From assembly GCA_022559985.1 (NCBI GenBank), contig JAFJTR010000006.1, positions 310,001 through 374,000 of the forward strand: a stretch of 64,000 bases of DNA, read 5' to 3'. The stretch's first letter is position 1. Each line of letters opens with the position of its first letter. This stretch comes from Parastagonospora avenae f. sp. tritici 18332-5 (lineage: Eukaryota; Ascomycota; Dothideomycetes; Pleosporales; Phaeosphaeriaceae). Under the pieces are notes generated by a model. That model saw only the letters and a list, made by a program, of their open reading frames with translations, ran no database searches and was not told where the DNA came from. The position numbers and the translations under genes are program-made. Below, piece after piece: positions 1 to 9,340 of the stretch.

Positions 1-29
1 AATCGTGAGGGGTCATGTAGCGCTGTAGG

Positions 30-1341
30 CTAGTTTCCGAGACCTTCTAATATCAACGCCTCGTCATTTGTATCTTCGGTTCGCTCTTCGGTGTTCTCGG
101 CGGCCATCTCGGGCTCGTCTTCTTCCGTGGGCTCATCTGCCTCCTTGGACTCTTCGACTCTTTTGGGCTCCTTGTACCACACCGTGTTCTGTTGCTTGAG
201 CAGCTGTGTCTGTACGATATTCGCGAGCGGATTCATGACGCTCATCATCCCTGCTTCCTTCACCTTGCTCTTGCTGAGGGTAAAATGTTTGACAAAGTTG
301 CCCGAACAATCGCTGATTCCCGGATTCTGCGGGTTATCCGCTGCGAAGCCGGGCCAGCCCACGGCATCGTCGCAGTCGATCGGAACGATAGTCTCGGCAG
401 TGAAGTTGTAGTCGTACCGGATGTACTCTGAGAAAGCGCGCTGCTCGTGGGACCACTCGTACTTCCAGCGGCTGCAGCCGTGGTAGCGCGTCTCTGTGGT
501 ACAATCGCGCCACTTCTCGAGCAAGTCGATCGTCGTCAGCGAGTTCTGGGCTACCACGAAGCCCGTGTTTAGAACGCGCAGGCCCTTGCTGTCCAGGCTG
601 ATCTGTTCGCCGTTCTTGGTCTCCTCGGTATCCCATGGCAATGCCATGGACGTATGTGGCTGGATGCCCCAGCGATTGAACATCCATTCTAGCGGCACCT
701 CCATGTGGGAGAGGACCACGTCGGCGTCCAGGGCGACAACGAATTGGTAGTCCTCGATGAGGTTGCGGAAAGCATGTGGCATGATCCATGTGTCGTAGTG
801 GCCGGGAATTGATTGCGCCTGGTAGTATTTGTAGTCATAGCCGTGGATCATGGCGTACATGTAGTGGTTCATGATTGCGTTGGAGACGAGTCCTCCGCCA
901 CGCATTTCCATCTTTTCAAAGTCGAGCTTGGTGGGGTTGAGGATTTGGTTCTCGTTGGTGGGGACACGGGTGTCGATGTCGACGATGAGGAGCCTTTTGC
1001 CAAAGGGCTTCGTCCATATGGTCTGGTTGGCGAAGAACTTCTGGCCCGAGCCATCAATGTATTCGGGGTTGGACGGATCGTGTTTTATGGAGTCGAACAC
1101 TGCTGCGATGGCATCGCTCAGAGCGGGTTTCGCGGACCTGTCACACGTTAGGAGATATCAAAATCGCAAAGCGTGGTGCAACAAACCCATCAGCGCCCGT
1201 AGATGCACACTTGTACGGTACCTTTCCGATCTGGCTGTACAGGACATGATCATCACCCCGGGAGAGAAAGACCGTGAATGACACGAATACAAGGAAGACG
1301 GCCAGTCCGATATAGTAGTGTTGTTTGTTACCGCCCAACAT
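30..1341 (-). CDS. Type II membrane glycosyltransferase (GT34/GMA12-MNN10-like)
   Basis: Two exons. The first starts at ATG 1341 (MLGGNKQ...) and encodes a short cytosolic tail plus one membrane anchor (about residues 8-26, LAVFLVFVSFTVFL), the layout of Golgi type II glycosyltransferases. A likely intron at about 1216-1138 (GTACAAG donor, CTAAC branch, CAG acceptor) joins it to the long catalytic exon ending at TAG 30. The catalytic part has a DxD-type nucleotide-sugar/metal site in FVVALDADVVL, a WDTEE segment and LNTGFVVAQNS, as in fungal galactosyl/mannosyltransferase-like proteins. About 410 residues in all. The last 50 residues are a Glu/Asp-rich tail, unusual for the catalytic fold and probably disordered. 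The family is inferred from motifs; donor and acceptor sugars cannot be told from sequence. No linked partner gene. Confidence 0.7.
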
Positions 1342-2826
1342 CTTCAAGCGAATGAGTGTCTGGACAAAAGGGAATACACGATAGCGAAAGGAAGGGAACA
1401 AGGAGAGAAAGGGAGGCAATGCAAGACACCAGCGGCTGATAAGGCGCGCGTTTTGTCGAGCCATCCTTGTGTCAACGTCCGGATGCGGTGCCCAGCATTC
1501 CTGGGGCGTTGTTGGGGTTCTCACTGGCGTTGGCGCTGTAATGGTGACACTGACATGGGGCCTATGAGCGGCTGCTTTGCGTAAGCCTGCAACAAACTCG
1601 TTGAGTGGGCTGGCTGAAAATTAGTATGTTCCCTGTCGATGATGCACCGTAGCCTACAATGATCAGTGCTGGCTTACGCAGCTTCAGGCCGATCTCCATA
1701 ACTCAACTTGTAATAACCTTGTTATATGGCTTTTGTATACTTTTTCTGCTGCCGCCGTCAGGAGTAACATTATCGACTGGCATTTCGGTAATGAGTGACC
1801 GCAATCTCCTGGGCAGCCACATCAGCATCGATCGAGAAAGCGACGGATCGAGACCTTTGAAGCGAAACGCCACGAGCCTATTCCGGAACTGTCGATGTGG
1901 AGGTTATCCTAGGTGTACACCACTGCGCATTCGCTTAATTTAACTTCCAGACGCCCTCAGACGTTCGGCCATTGGATCGGATCGAGGGCCCAGAGGAACC
2001 AAAACAGGCCAAAGTTGTTTTCCATCGCCTCCCACACCATGGTAGATACATTGACGGATATGAGGCCTCCGAACAACGATCGTTGGCCTCCGAAACATCA
2101 GATCAGACTGCTCTTCTCTGCCGCGCTCGACAATCTGTGAAGCGAGATCTGGGCGATGTTGATATGTATACTCGCCCCGGGGACGGGCCGCGCGGTCGAA
2201 GGATTGCGTCAGGATCGACAGCATGAGACGCCACACGATTTTCTCCTTTCTTGGCAAGGCGATATCCTCTGCAGTGGTTAACCCAACCATCACCAAGTTG
2301 CACAAGCTTGTCAATCAGGAACAGGATATGAGACGCACAATAATCTGGAGTTTAATCGGGACTGCAGCCTTGTGTCGCGCGCATGTGCATGCGTGAAACC
2401 TTGATCTTCGAAGGGCGCGCCAAAATTACCCCCACTGTTTCTTTTATGTACATTCCATATCACGGACCACCTCCGGAGTTCCTGGCTCATAGTTGCGCTC
2501 ACTTCTTCATAAAGACTTCGGGCGGTTTGATTAATATCTCGGCATTCATGTTGAAGGGCAATTTAATGAGCGACAGCCCCAATCCTGGCATGTTCTACAT
2601 TCCCGTCTCACAAATGTCAGACTGAGTTTGTATGCAGAAGCGCTAAAACAGTAAAGGGTCTCTAAGTTTGTAGGCAGAGACCGCAGAGAGGCTGCAGAGT
2701 GGTGCTACTCCAGTCTACTGTTCGGGTAAGAGTTTACAACGAATAGCTCTGACGATGCCCCTTATAATGTTGCTTTTGAGGTTGAAGGGATAGGTGGAAG
2801 TCATTGAAGTTCTGCCGACATAGCTT

Positions 2827-2838
2827 CACGTGACGTCA
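2827..2838. promoter_or_regulatory. Overlapping E-box and CRE-like palindromes
   Basis: CACGTG (2827-2832) overlaps TGACGTCA (2831-2838). These are the consensus half-site arrangements for bHLH and CREB/ATF-type bZIP factors. The site is about 590 bp upstream of the SnoaL-like gene. Function is inferred from motif only; a chance match cannot be excluded. Confidence 0.3.
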
Positions 2839-3362
2839 GCACTAATTATAGCTCTGTAGGTACGTCGCAGCCTTTTTGCATCAGACGCGACGGCTGGAGA
2901 CTCTACGCCGCAGCAATGTCGCGCTATGCCTCGGTATTCATCAGCTGCGGGATTCCGACAGGTACCCTCTATCCACCCGCCTAATAATAGTGAGGGTCTT
3001 TCGGCGTGAATTTGGGTAATAGTGGCAGTGACATCCAAGGTTGCGCGTCGCTATCTGTTAACGGCAGCACTCGGTTGGCATACCGATGAGTGTAAGTAGC
3101 TGCTGAAATTATCGGTACATATCTGTATGCAGTCACTCTTGCATGAAACCTAACTTATATAACAAACTTTCCCGTGCGCGACGTGACCTTCCTCTAGAAG
3201 CTTATCACTCCATCAAGTCTTCTGCGGGGTACAGGTGAAGGCTAACGGAAAGTGTATAAACATTACCTGGCACCCTGGAGTCGGTTAATGTCAAGACATG
3301 GATGGCTCACTCGGCAGCCAGCGCATTACCCATGTATCAGTAAGCACATGCTCTGCCTTGGG

Positions 3363-3370
3363 TATATATT
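3363..3370 (+). promoter_or_regulatory. TATA-like box of the SnoaL-like gene
   Basis: TATATATT lies 59 bp before the ATG at 3429, a workable core-promoter spacing for a short 5' UTR. Confidence 0.4.
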
Positions 3371-3428
3371 CATGGCACCGTACCACATGTGCATTTCATA
3401 AAATCTGACATCAAGATCGTCTAGAAAA

Positions 3429-3881
3429 ATGGCCTCATCACAAAGCACGTCCAAACTTCTTACCACCGCACTCGCAGTAGTTGCAGGGTACAACGACTGG
3501 AACATGGAAGCCATACTCGCTCCTCGCGCCGAAAACTGCATCCAACGCGTCTACCCCGATAGATTGGGCCGAGCTACTTATAACAACACCGAATATAACG
3601 AATACTTCTCGAAATTCCTCCCCTACTTCAAGAACTTCAACGTCACGATTCTCGACACATTCGTCGACGAGAAGGCCAACCGAGTTGCACTTCAAGCAAA
3701 GAGTTCCGCTGACTCCGTCGTCGGACATTACGGCAACGAATACGTCCTCATGTTGAAGATGACGGAATCGCAGGACAAGATCTACGAATTCCGGGAATTC
3801 GTCGACTCGGAATACAGCGCGTCATTTTTCCCGAGGTTGTCGGCATATATTGCTGAAGGCGGTCAGGGCTATCCGCAGTAG
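3429..3881 (+). CDS. SnoaL/NTF2-like small protein
   Basis: A single-exon ORF of 150 residues with a good start context (AAAAATGG). The length and pattern fit the SnoaL-like/NTF2-like alpha+beta cone fold: an N-terminal helix with YNDWNMEAILAPRAENC, a central NTEYNEYFSKFLPYFKNF helix, then strands such as NRVALQAKSSAD and NEYVLMLKM, closing with EFREFVDSEYSASFFPRL. In fungi this group includes polyketide cyclase-like and small hydrolase/isomerase-like enzymes, often near metabolic genes, but no biosynthetic core gene lies next to it here. No signal peptide, so probably cytosolic. The substrate is unknown. Confident about the gene, moderately about the fold. Confidence 0.75.
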   Translation: MASSQSTSKLLTTALAVVAGYNDWNMEAILAPRAENCIQRVYPDRLGRATYNNTEYNEYFSKFLPYFKNFNVTILDTFVDEKANRVALQAKSSADSVVGHYGNEYVLMLKMTESQDKIYEFREFVDSEYSASFFPRLSAYIAEGGQGYPQ

Positions 3882-4435
3882 GAGGGCTTGGAGGCTTCGG
3901 ACAGGACCATGATACACAGAGAGACAAAGTGGCGTTGCTTCCTGCTCCCCTAAAGACTTCAAAATCCTTCTTCCAGCATTTCACTCCGATCATACATCTA
4001 TGTACTCGCTTTTAACTACCTGTAATGACCAATGACTTTGGTTGCAGAAGGTGCTTATTCGCGTGCGCGTAGTTCCTGTCATCGGAAGCAGTACTACCAT
4101 ACTGACTCAGCAGTACCTAGGCTGAGCTATCCGCGGTCAAGGCAAAATACACCTTTGCTGTTCCGGTTCGTCACAAGTGCTGCATGAGACGACGTGAATA
4201 GTGGGCCTTGGAAGTTCTGACCCAAAGTTTAGTACCGGCACAGTGTTCTTCTGATCTAGTCCCGCCCGTCTTCCAGGTGCCTCCGATATCCGACCCCCAG
4301 TACCAATTTTTAGAAGTTTCGGCAACTTTTGGTTAAGACTACATGCTTGCGCACGAATTTTCTCCCCACAGCTTGCGCTTTTACACCTGAACACCCAGTC
4401 TGCAGCAAAACCAGGACCAGAACGTGAACGACGAG
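3882..4435. other. Intergenic stretch
   Basis: 554 bp between the SnoaL-like gene and the RING gene. A minus-strand open frame covers part of it but has no recognisable domain. Nothing else seen. Confidence 0.5.
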
Positions 4436-5374
4436 ATGGCTCCCCCGCCGCCATTATACATGATTCCCGAATACCTTCAGCAGTACAAGGCCGATCCAGC
4501 CAGAGACCCTCATGAGCCCTGCTGTGCCTGTTTGCGCAAGTTTGGCGAGAAAGACGACCCACTCGATGCTAACGAAATACCATGCCGCCACATCGTCGGC
4601 CACCTATGTCTTCGAGAGATGAAGAAACACGCAATATCAAATTGCCCGATGTGCCGCACTCCACTCATCACCGTTCCATTACCCTCGCTAAGAATCGCAA
4701 AGCGGGTCGCGGAAATCACAATGCTAAGACTAGCCATTGACCTGACTGTCCGCTATGTCGGAGAGTACACCGATGCCGACCCATACAACGCCCTACTCCA
4801 TAAGCTCTACGGCGGTGACATAAAGCTGAAAGAGGCTCTGAACCTGTGGTGGATTCACATGTGCGCTTGGTTTGCTATCATTGCACGTGTCAGCTTTATT
4901 TTTCTGCGAACTGAGTTGATAGTTCTCGTGGCCAATGCTTTGGCGATCTGGATGGCCAAGGATACGTCGCTTTGGACGCCGCTCTACAGATTTTTTGAAT
5001 GCTGGAACTTTTCTACGACATATGGGGGCATCATCGCATCTGGCGTCGAGTACACAAAAGCCATTGTGAAGGGATGTGTGTTTGTGGGAGGCCTATCTAT
5101 GATATGTCTCGCTTACTGCATCGGCACTCTGATATGGGCTGGTATCGATGTGAGGTGGCCCGACTTCATGACTTCCAGGAGAGATCGGACAGGAGAGATG
5201 CGTAGGGAAGTAGTGCTTGTGAGAGCAAGCTACATGTTCTCCAAGCCTGAGAACTGGTCGGTGCATGTGAGATACAGGGTTGCCGGGACTGATCCAGATG
5301 CTCGACTTCACCTTCCTAGCTATGAGATCGTGTACAAGAATGATAGAGTCACTCTCATCCCGTGGGTGGACTGA
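4436..5374 (+). CDS. Membrane-anchored RING-finger protein
   Basis: The first in-frame ATG is 4436 (MAPPPPLYMIPEYL...), giving 312 residues. A RING-type cluster occupies residues about 29-73: C29-x2-C32, C50-x-H52, H56, C58, C70-x2-C73 (ending CPMC). The spacing around H56/C58 is slightly off the textbook pattern. Two or three hydrophobic segments follow: ICAWF-like at about residues 140-155, ELIVLVANALAIWMA at about 160-175, and VGGLSMICLAYCIGTLIWAG at about 220-240. This is the architecture of a membrane E3 ubiquitin ligase. The C-terminal 80 residues are soluble and contain no domain I know. Ubiquitin ligase activity is inferred from the RING; the substrate and membrane are unknown. Confidence 0.7.
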   Translation: MAPPPPLYMIPEYLQQYKADPARDPHEPCCACLRKFGEKDDPLDANEIPCRHIVGHLCLREMKKHAISNCPMCRTPLITVPLPSLRIAKRVAEITMLRLAIDLTVRYVGEYTDADPYNALLHKLYGGDIKLKEALNLWWIHMCAWFAIIARVSFIFLRTELIVLVANALAIWMAKDTSLWTPLYRFFECWNFSTTYGGIIASGVEYTKAIVKGCVFVGGLSMICLAYCIGTLIWAGIDVRWPDFMTSRRDRTGEMRREVVLVRASYMFSKPENWSVHVRYRVAGTDPDARLHLPSYEIVYKNDRVTLIPWVD

Positions 5375-5613
5375 GTGTTTCGACTGGTGAAAGTTCTCGA
5401 CCTTGCGAGTACAGAACATTGTACAATGTAAGTCCCACGTCGACCGCTCTAGGCGCTTCTGATTCACCGTCTAACTAGAATCAAGAGTAATTATCACCTC
5501 TACACCGCCTCCGTCTTGAAAAAAAACAACCGTGTGTACTGTCTACCGCAACAAGCAACACATCAACTCTATTCATCTCAACTTCAAAGCCGATCCCATA
5601 CTAGCTAATACAT

Positions 5614-6670
5614 ATGATGCAACTAAAACAATACTATCGCCGTCTCGGTCTCCGGAGCAATGCCACAGAAGCCGAGATTCGCGCCGCATACAAAACACTT
5701 GCACTGCAACAACACCCGGATAAAGCTATCGATTCGGATCGAGAAAAGGCAACCGAAAACTTCCAGCAACTGCAAAAAGCCTACGATTTCTGCCTCTTTT
5801 GCGCTGAGGCTCATATTCTGGGAGTTGACGAGGACAATGCCGAAGACGACATCGATGACCATGACGATTCTGACTGGTGCGAGCATCTCCCTGATGGCGT
5901 TGGTGGTACTGGATCATGGTGGGAAGAGCTTTCTAGCGACGAACCCGGTTTAGTTCGTCGTTGGGCGGAGGTGAGCGAAAAGGCGGTCCGCAATGCTCCC
6001 TTCCTATCCTCCATGAGTAGGACAGAGCGTGGCAATCTCAACAAGGAGTACTCTGCAGCCTATCAACGCTTCAAACTCTGGCGTCAAGAGCACATCGGAA
6101 AGCTCGACCAAGAAGACAAGCTACAGCACAACATCAACACTCTGCCAGAGCGCCCAAGCTTCTCATGCACGCACAACACTTGATGACCATCGGTCTTCGC
6201 CCGATTACGAGTACAGGACTGGCTACGAAGACGAAGTGGACGAGCAGACCTACTTCGACTCGCCTTTTGGAAACCAGATGCCATTCAAGCTCACAACAAC
6301 TTGGCGCAACAACCACAACGTAGCTCTCAAGATCGCTCCACAGAAACGCCTCGCTCAATTTCAGCGCCAGATAGCTGCTACTGAATCACGTAGAGCTCTG
6401 CCATATCATACCAAAGTCGAAGAGCGGCGACGTGAAAAGAACCGTGCCGCCAGTGCTACAGCGCTGGTAGCAGACGTCAAGCTTGCGGAGCAAGACCATG
6501 GTAGAAACCAAGCTGGAGAGTTGTTTTTGCATCAAGGCGCTGCTGCCCAACATTCTTCGTCTGCTGCTCTTCTATTGAAGGACGAAGACGAGCCTGTTGA
6601 CTTTCAACGCGGCACCGCGCAGCGTATCGCGGCGCCGGAGGAGGATGTTGCTGACTCTTGGGACGATTAA
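5614..6670 (+). CDS. J-domain (DnaJ-like) protein with a frame break
   Basis: The ORF starts at ATG 5614. Residues 5-60 form a J domain with the diagnostic HPD at 34-36 (LQQHPDKA), so it should stimulate an Hsp70 ATPase. An acidic linker (DEDNAEDDIDDHDD) and a helical segment (YQRFKLWRQEH) follow. This frame stops at 6183, but another frame, open to 6670, continues with a charged, helical C-terminal part (RTGYEDEVDEQ..., KVEERRREKNRAAS) that looks like the same protein. Joining them needs a +1-type frame change between about 6080 and 6180. I found no consensus GT-AG intron there: the only GT candidates are GTACTC at 6048 and GTCAAG at 6083. It is therefore either a gene with a poor intron, a 189-residue protein with a decayed tail, or a sequencing indel. 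Confidence 0.65.
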
Positions 6671-6919
6671 GGTGAGAGTTCGAACCTGTACAGTTTTGAT
6701 TCCACATGGCTTACTTCTCTGCATTCTCTTTATCATCAAAACTACGAATTCCCATTTCATGTACTCGTAGGTCTTTCAATCAAGGACTGTTCAATGTAAT
6801 CGTGTTGTGCTTGACTATCTTCAATGTCCAGAGCTCTGATGTCCATAGAGTACCCTGATGCTTAGATATCCCGAGCTCACATTCCTCACTCCTACCGTGT
6901 GATACCAGAATCGAGCACG

Positions 6920-7606
6920 CTACTCGCTCCAGCCCTTTGATCGCCGCTCAAACTCCGAGAGCTCGGCTGCCCAATCCGCCTGCTCTTTCCCAGCTAGCTC
7001 CTCAACAATGAACAAACTTGTATCAATGCCTGAGCTCACACCTCCAGCATTGATGATTCGTACACCCGCTTCGTTCTTTCCACCATCGACCCAGCGCGTC
7101 TTCTTCACGTTGATCTTGGAAGAACCGCCAGCCGCATCATCAGCAATCTTCTGGAGCGCATCGAAGCCCAAGTGATGTGTCGTCGCATCCCGTCCGGCAA
7201 GGACACCAGATGCAGCGAGCAAAAGGGAGCCAGTGCAGACAGATTGCAAGATGCGCTTTCCTGACACTTCCCTGGGCTTGCTTGCGACAAACTTCCTGAG
7301 AAGTGCGAACAGCTCTTTGGCCTCGTCTTTTTTTATCATCTCCTCGATAGTGTCGAAACCTGCGCCTGGGATGACAAGTATGTCGTAGTCCTCGATCTTG
7401 CGTTCCATCTCCTGGAAGGTTGCATTCGGAATGTACGTCAAGGCTGGGCTAGTCGATGAGACCGGATTGTGATGCGCAAAAGAGGTGATCTCAAATGGGC
7501 TTGGTCCACCATCGCGACGAGTATAGGAGTAGATCTCTGTAGGGCCGCTGAAATCGAGGAGATCGGCCTGCGGGTACAAATACACTGCAACTTTGAAGGA
7601 CGCCAT
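6920..7606 (-). CDS. DJ-1/PfpI (ThiJ) family protein
   Basis: A single exon of 228 residues from ATG 7606. The whole protein matches the class I glutamine amidotransferase-like DJ-1/PfpI fold: VAVYLYPQADLLDFSGPTEI at the N terminus, DILVIPGAGFDTIEEM, and the nucleophile elbow QSVCTGSLLLAASGVLAG with Cys at about residue 124. THHLGFDAL and INAGGVSSGIDTSLFIVEEL follow. The D-FSGP start and VCTGS elbow resemble isonitrile-hydratase/AraC-N-terminal-type members rather than classical human DJ-1. Probably a cytosolic enzyme; it could be an isonitrile hydratase, glyoxalase III-like or amidase, and the sequence alone does not decide. Confidence 0.85.
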   Translation of the reverse strand: MASFKVAVYLYPQADLLDFSGPTEIYSYTRRDGGPSPFEITSFAHHNPVSSTSPALTYIPNATFQEMERKIEDYDILVIPGAGFDTIEEMIKKDEAKELFALLRKFVASKPREVSGKRILQSVCTGSLLLAASGVLAGRDATTHHLGFDALQKIADDAAGGSSKINVKKTRWVDGGKNEAGVRIINAGGVSSGIDTSLFIVEELAGKEQADWAAELSEFERRSKGWSE

Positions 7607-8161
7607 TGTGAATGTTTGGTGGCACGAGATTCTTGCTTGGGTACTGCGAAAGCTGAGAGATATGGAAGTGCAGGTTGAAGAGAGGTTTGTGAGTTTTATG
7701 TATTAGGAAGCTGAGAGCGGATCGGGTCACATCGTGAGTGCCGTTCCGTCCGGAAACGCTTCCGAGACAACACCACATGTGCGGGGCCATGGTAGCTCAG
7801 TCACCACCGGACCCGGTGGGAAGCCGCTTGCATCCCCGAACGAAAGTGCGTTGATTTACATCACGGTTGAGTGTGATGAATAGTGCACTCCTAAGCAGTA
7901 AGTCGGAAGTCTTGCGGAATCAAGCCGCAGTCAACGTGGGCTAATTAAACATCATGTTCAATCCCACTGTACTGTACCGTTCTCGATATCTTGTGTTAAG
8001 TATCAGAAATGGGACTCTCTCAAACGATGCACATGCTCAGTTATGGTTAGATAAAGCCTCTGATTGATCTACTACTCGATTTTCACTTTCGCCTTGTGCT
8101 TTCGGCGCTACTCCAAGCCCATGGTGGAAACAAACCACCAAACCAGTTCGCCATCTGTCTG
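7607..8161. other. Intergenic stretch
   Basis: 555 bp 5' of the DJ-1-like gene and 3' of the MYND-like gene. It would contain the DJ-1-like promoter; no clear motif was identified. Confidence 0.5.
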
Positions 8162-8854
8162 CTAATGGGCTCCCATCAATATGGAAAGATGATCCCGATC
8201 ATTCTGCTCATGCCAATTCAAGTACGCAATAATCGGCCCTAGAGAAGTCGTATCCAGATCGAGAGCTATGATTGGTAAATCATCGGTGACCAGATCTTGG
8301 TCTGTGGCGTCACAGTCGTCCATGTCGTCGCTGTTTAGATATTTCTGGCCATGTGCAACGTAGTCTCCACGCCAACGTTCAGCCGCTGGACCGATCATGC
8401 GCAAAAGACATTGATTGAAGGGCTGAAAACAATCGTACATACTGTCGTCATACTCTATGATTACGAGGTTGAACACGAACGATTGAGTCCATGGTGTTTT
8501 GGGAGAGTGAAACGACCTGCGACTTGTCCAGCAATGTAACGTGCAAGGTCATTGCGGTCGGGCTCCTGGCCTTACGCTAGTACCCGTAAAATGTAGCCAT
8601 ATGAAGCGAGGAGACATCTCATTGAGGGGAAAGTAGATCGATCGGTAGTGATCGTCGCTTGGTCGCTGCTGGAAGTTCTGGAAGGTGCCGTAGAGGGTGT
8701 CGTGCTGCGCTTCATCGCTTTGCTGGCAACTTATTGAGGAATATTGCATGTTGTTACATCCTGAGCGGGTGATGGTAGCTGGATTAGGACAATGTCCACA
8801 AAGTGCTGGTGTAAGCGTTGTAGCCGACACTGGATCGTTGGGTGCTGGTGCCAT
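8162..8854 (-). pseudogene. MYND-like zinc-finger protein, reading frame not reconcilable
   Basis: Exon 1 from ATG 8854 (MAPAPNDPVS...) carries a MYND-like cluster, CGHCPNPATITRSGCNNMQY then SISCQQSDEAQH, in which the usual YCSxxCQ is degenerate. Next come FQNFQQRPSDDHYRS and YFPLNEMSPRFIWLHF, a pattern I associate with fungal MYND proteins. A second block from about 8515 to stop 8162 (FVFNLVIIEYDDSMYD...) continues that pattern. A good donor (GTAAGG, 8575-8570) and acceptors (AG at 8524-8523 and 8518-8517) are present. Either splice, however, puts the second block out of frame and reaches a TGA shortly after. So this is a frameshifted pseudogene, a gene with an unseen splice form, or a sequencing indel. 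The family call is moderate. Confidence 0.45.
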
Positions 8855-9340
8855 CGTCTTGATCGATGTCTGAGATTGATGATAGAAATCATGGAGTATA
8901 CGGGGCTTGATATACCACGACTGCTTGTTTGCTACACAACGGCTTCTCGAAAACGTGATGATTACTCTTGAGCTTGTGCTCTTACTCGTAATGTGATATT
9001 CGACAAGCAATGGAACTGACACCGGCCTGCTATTGATTGCGCAACTCAGCTGACAGACACCAATGTTTACACAGAAGCAAACGCTGTGATCGCAGAGGCA
9101 TACTCACGAAAGTATAAGGGTTTTTGGTTCACTACTATCTTATTGCATGCTCATGGATCTGGCGCCCAGAGATCCTCCGATGCTTCAAGTTCTCGTTCAC
9201 GCATCCGTAGGACCTAAGAGAAAGATTTCCATATGCAGGCAAATGCAGGGTATTGATGAGATCTTGGTCAGAATGGGACATTGCATGATTGAGATGATTT
9301 GAATTTGGCAGTGTGAGCTCACTACGTAGGTTCAACGCGA
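8855..9340. other. Intergenic stretch
   Basis: 486 bp between two minus-strand genes. Short overlapping frames only; nothing recognised. Confidence 0.5.

Larger units (their letters stand above)
1342..3428. other. Intergenic stretch, no gene recognised
   Basis: About 2.1 kb. The open frames here are short, overlap on both strands and have no recognisable domain or consistent splice signals. The only patterned elements seen are the CACGTG/TGACGTCA overlap at 2827-2838 and the TATA-like site at 3363-3370. Confidence 0.6.
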
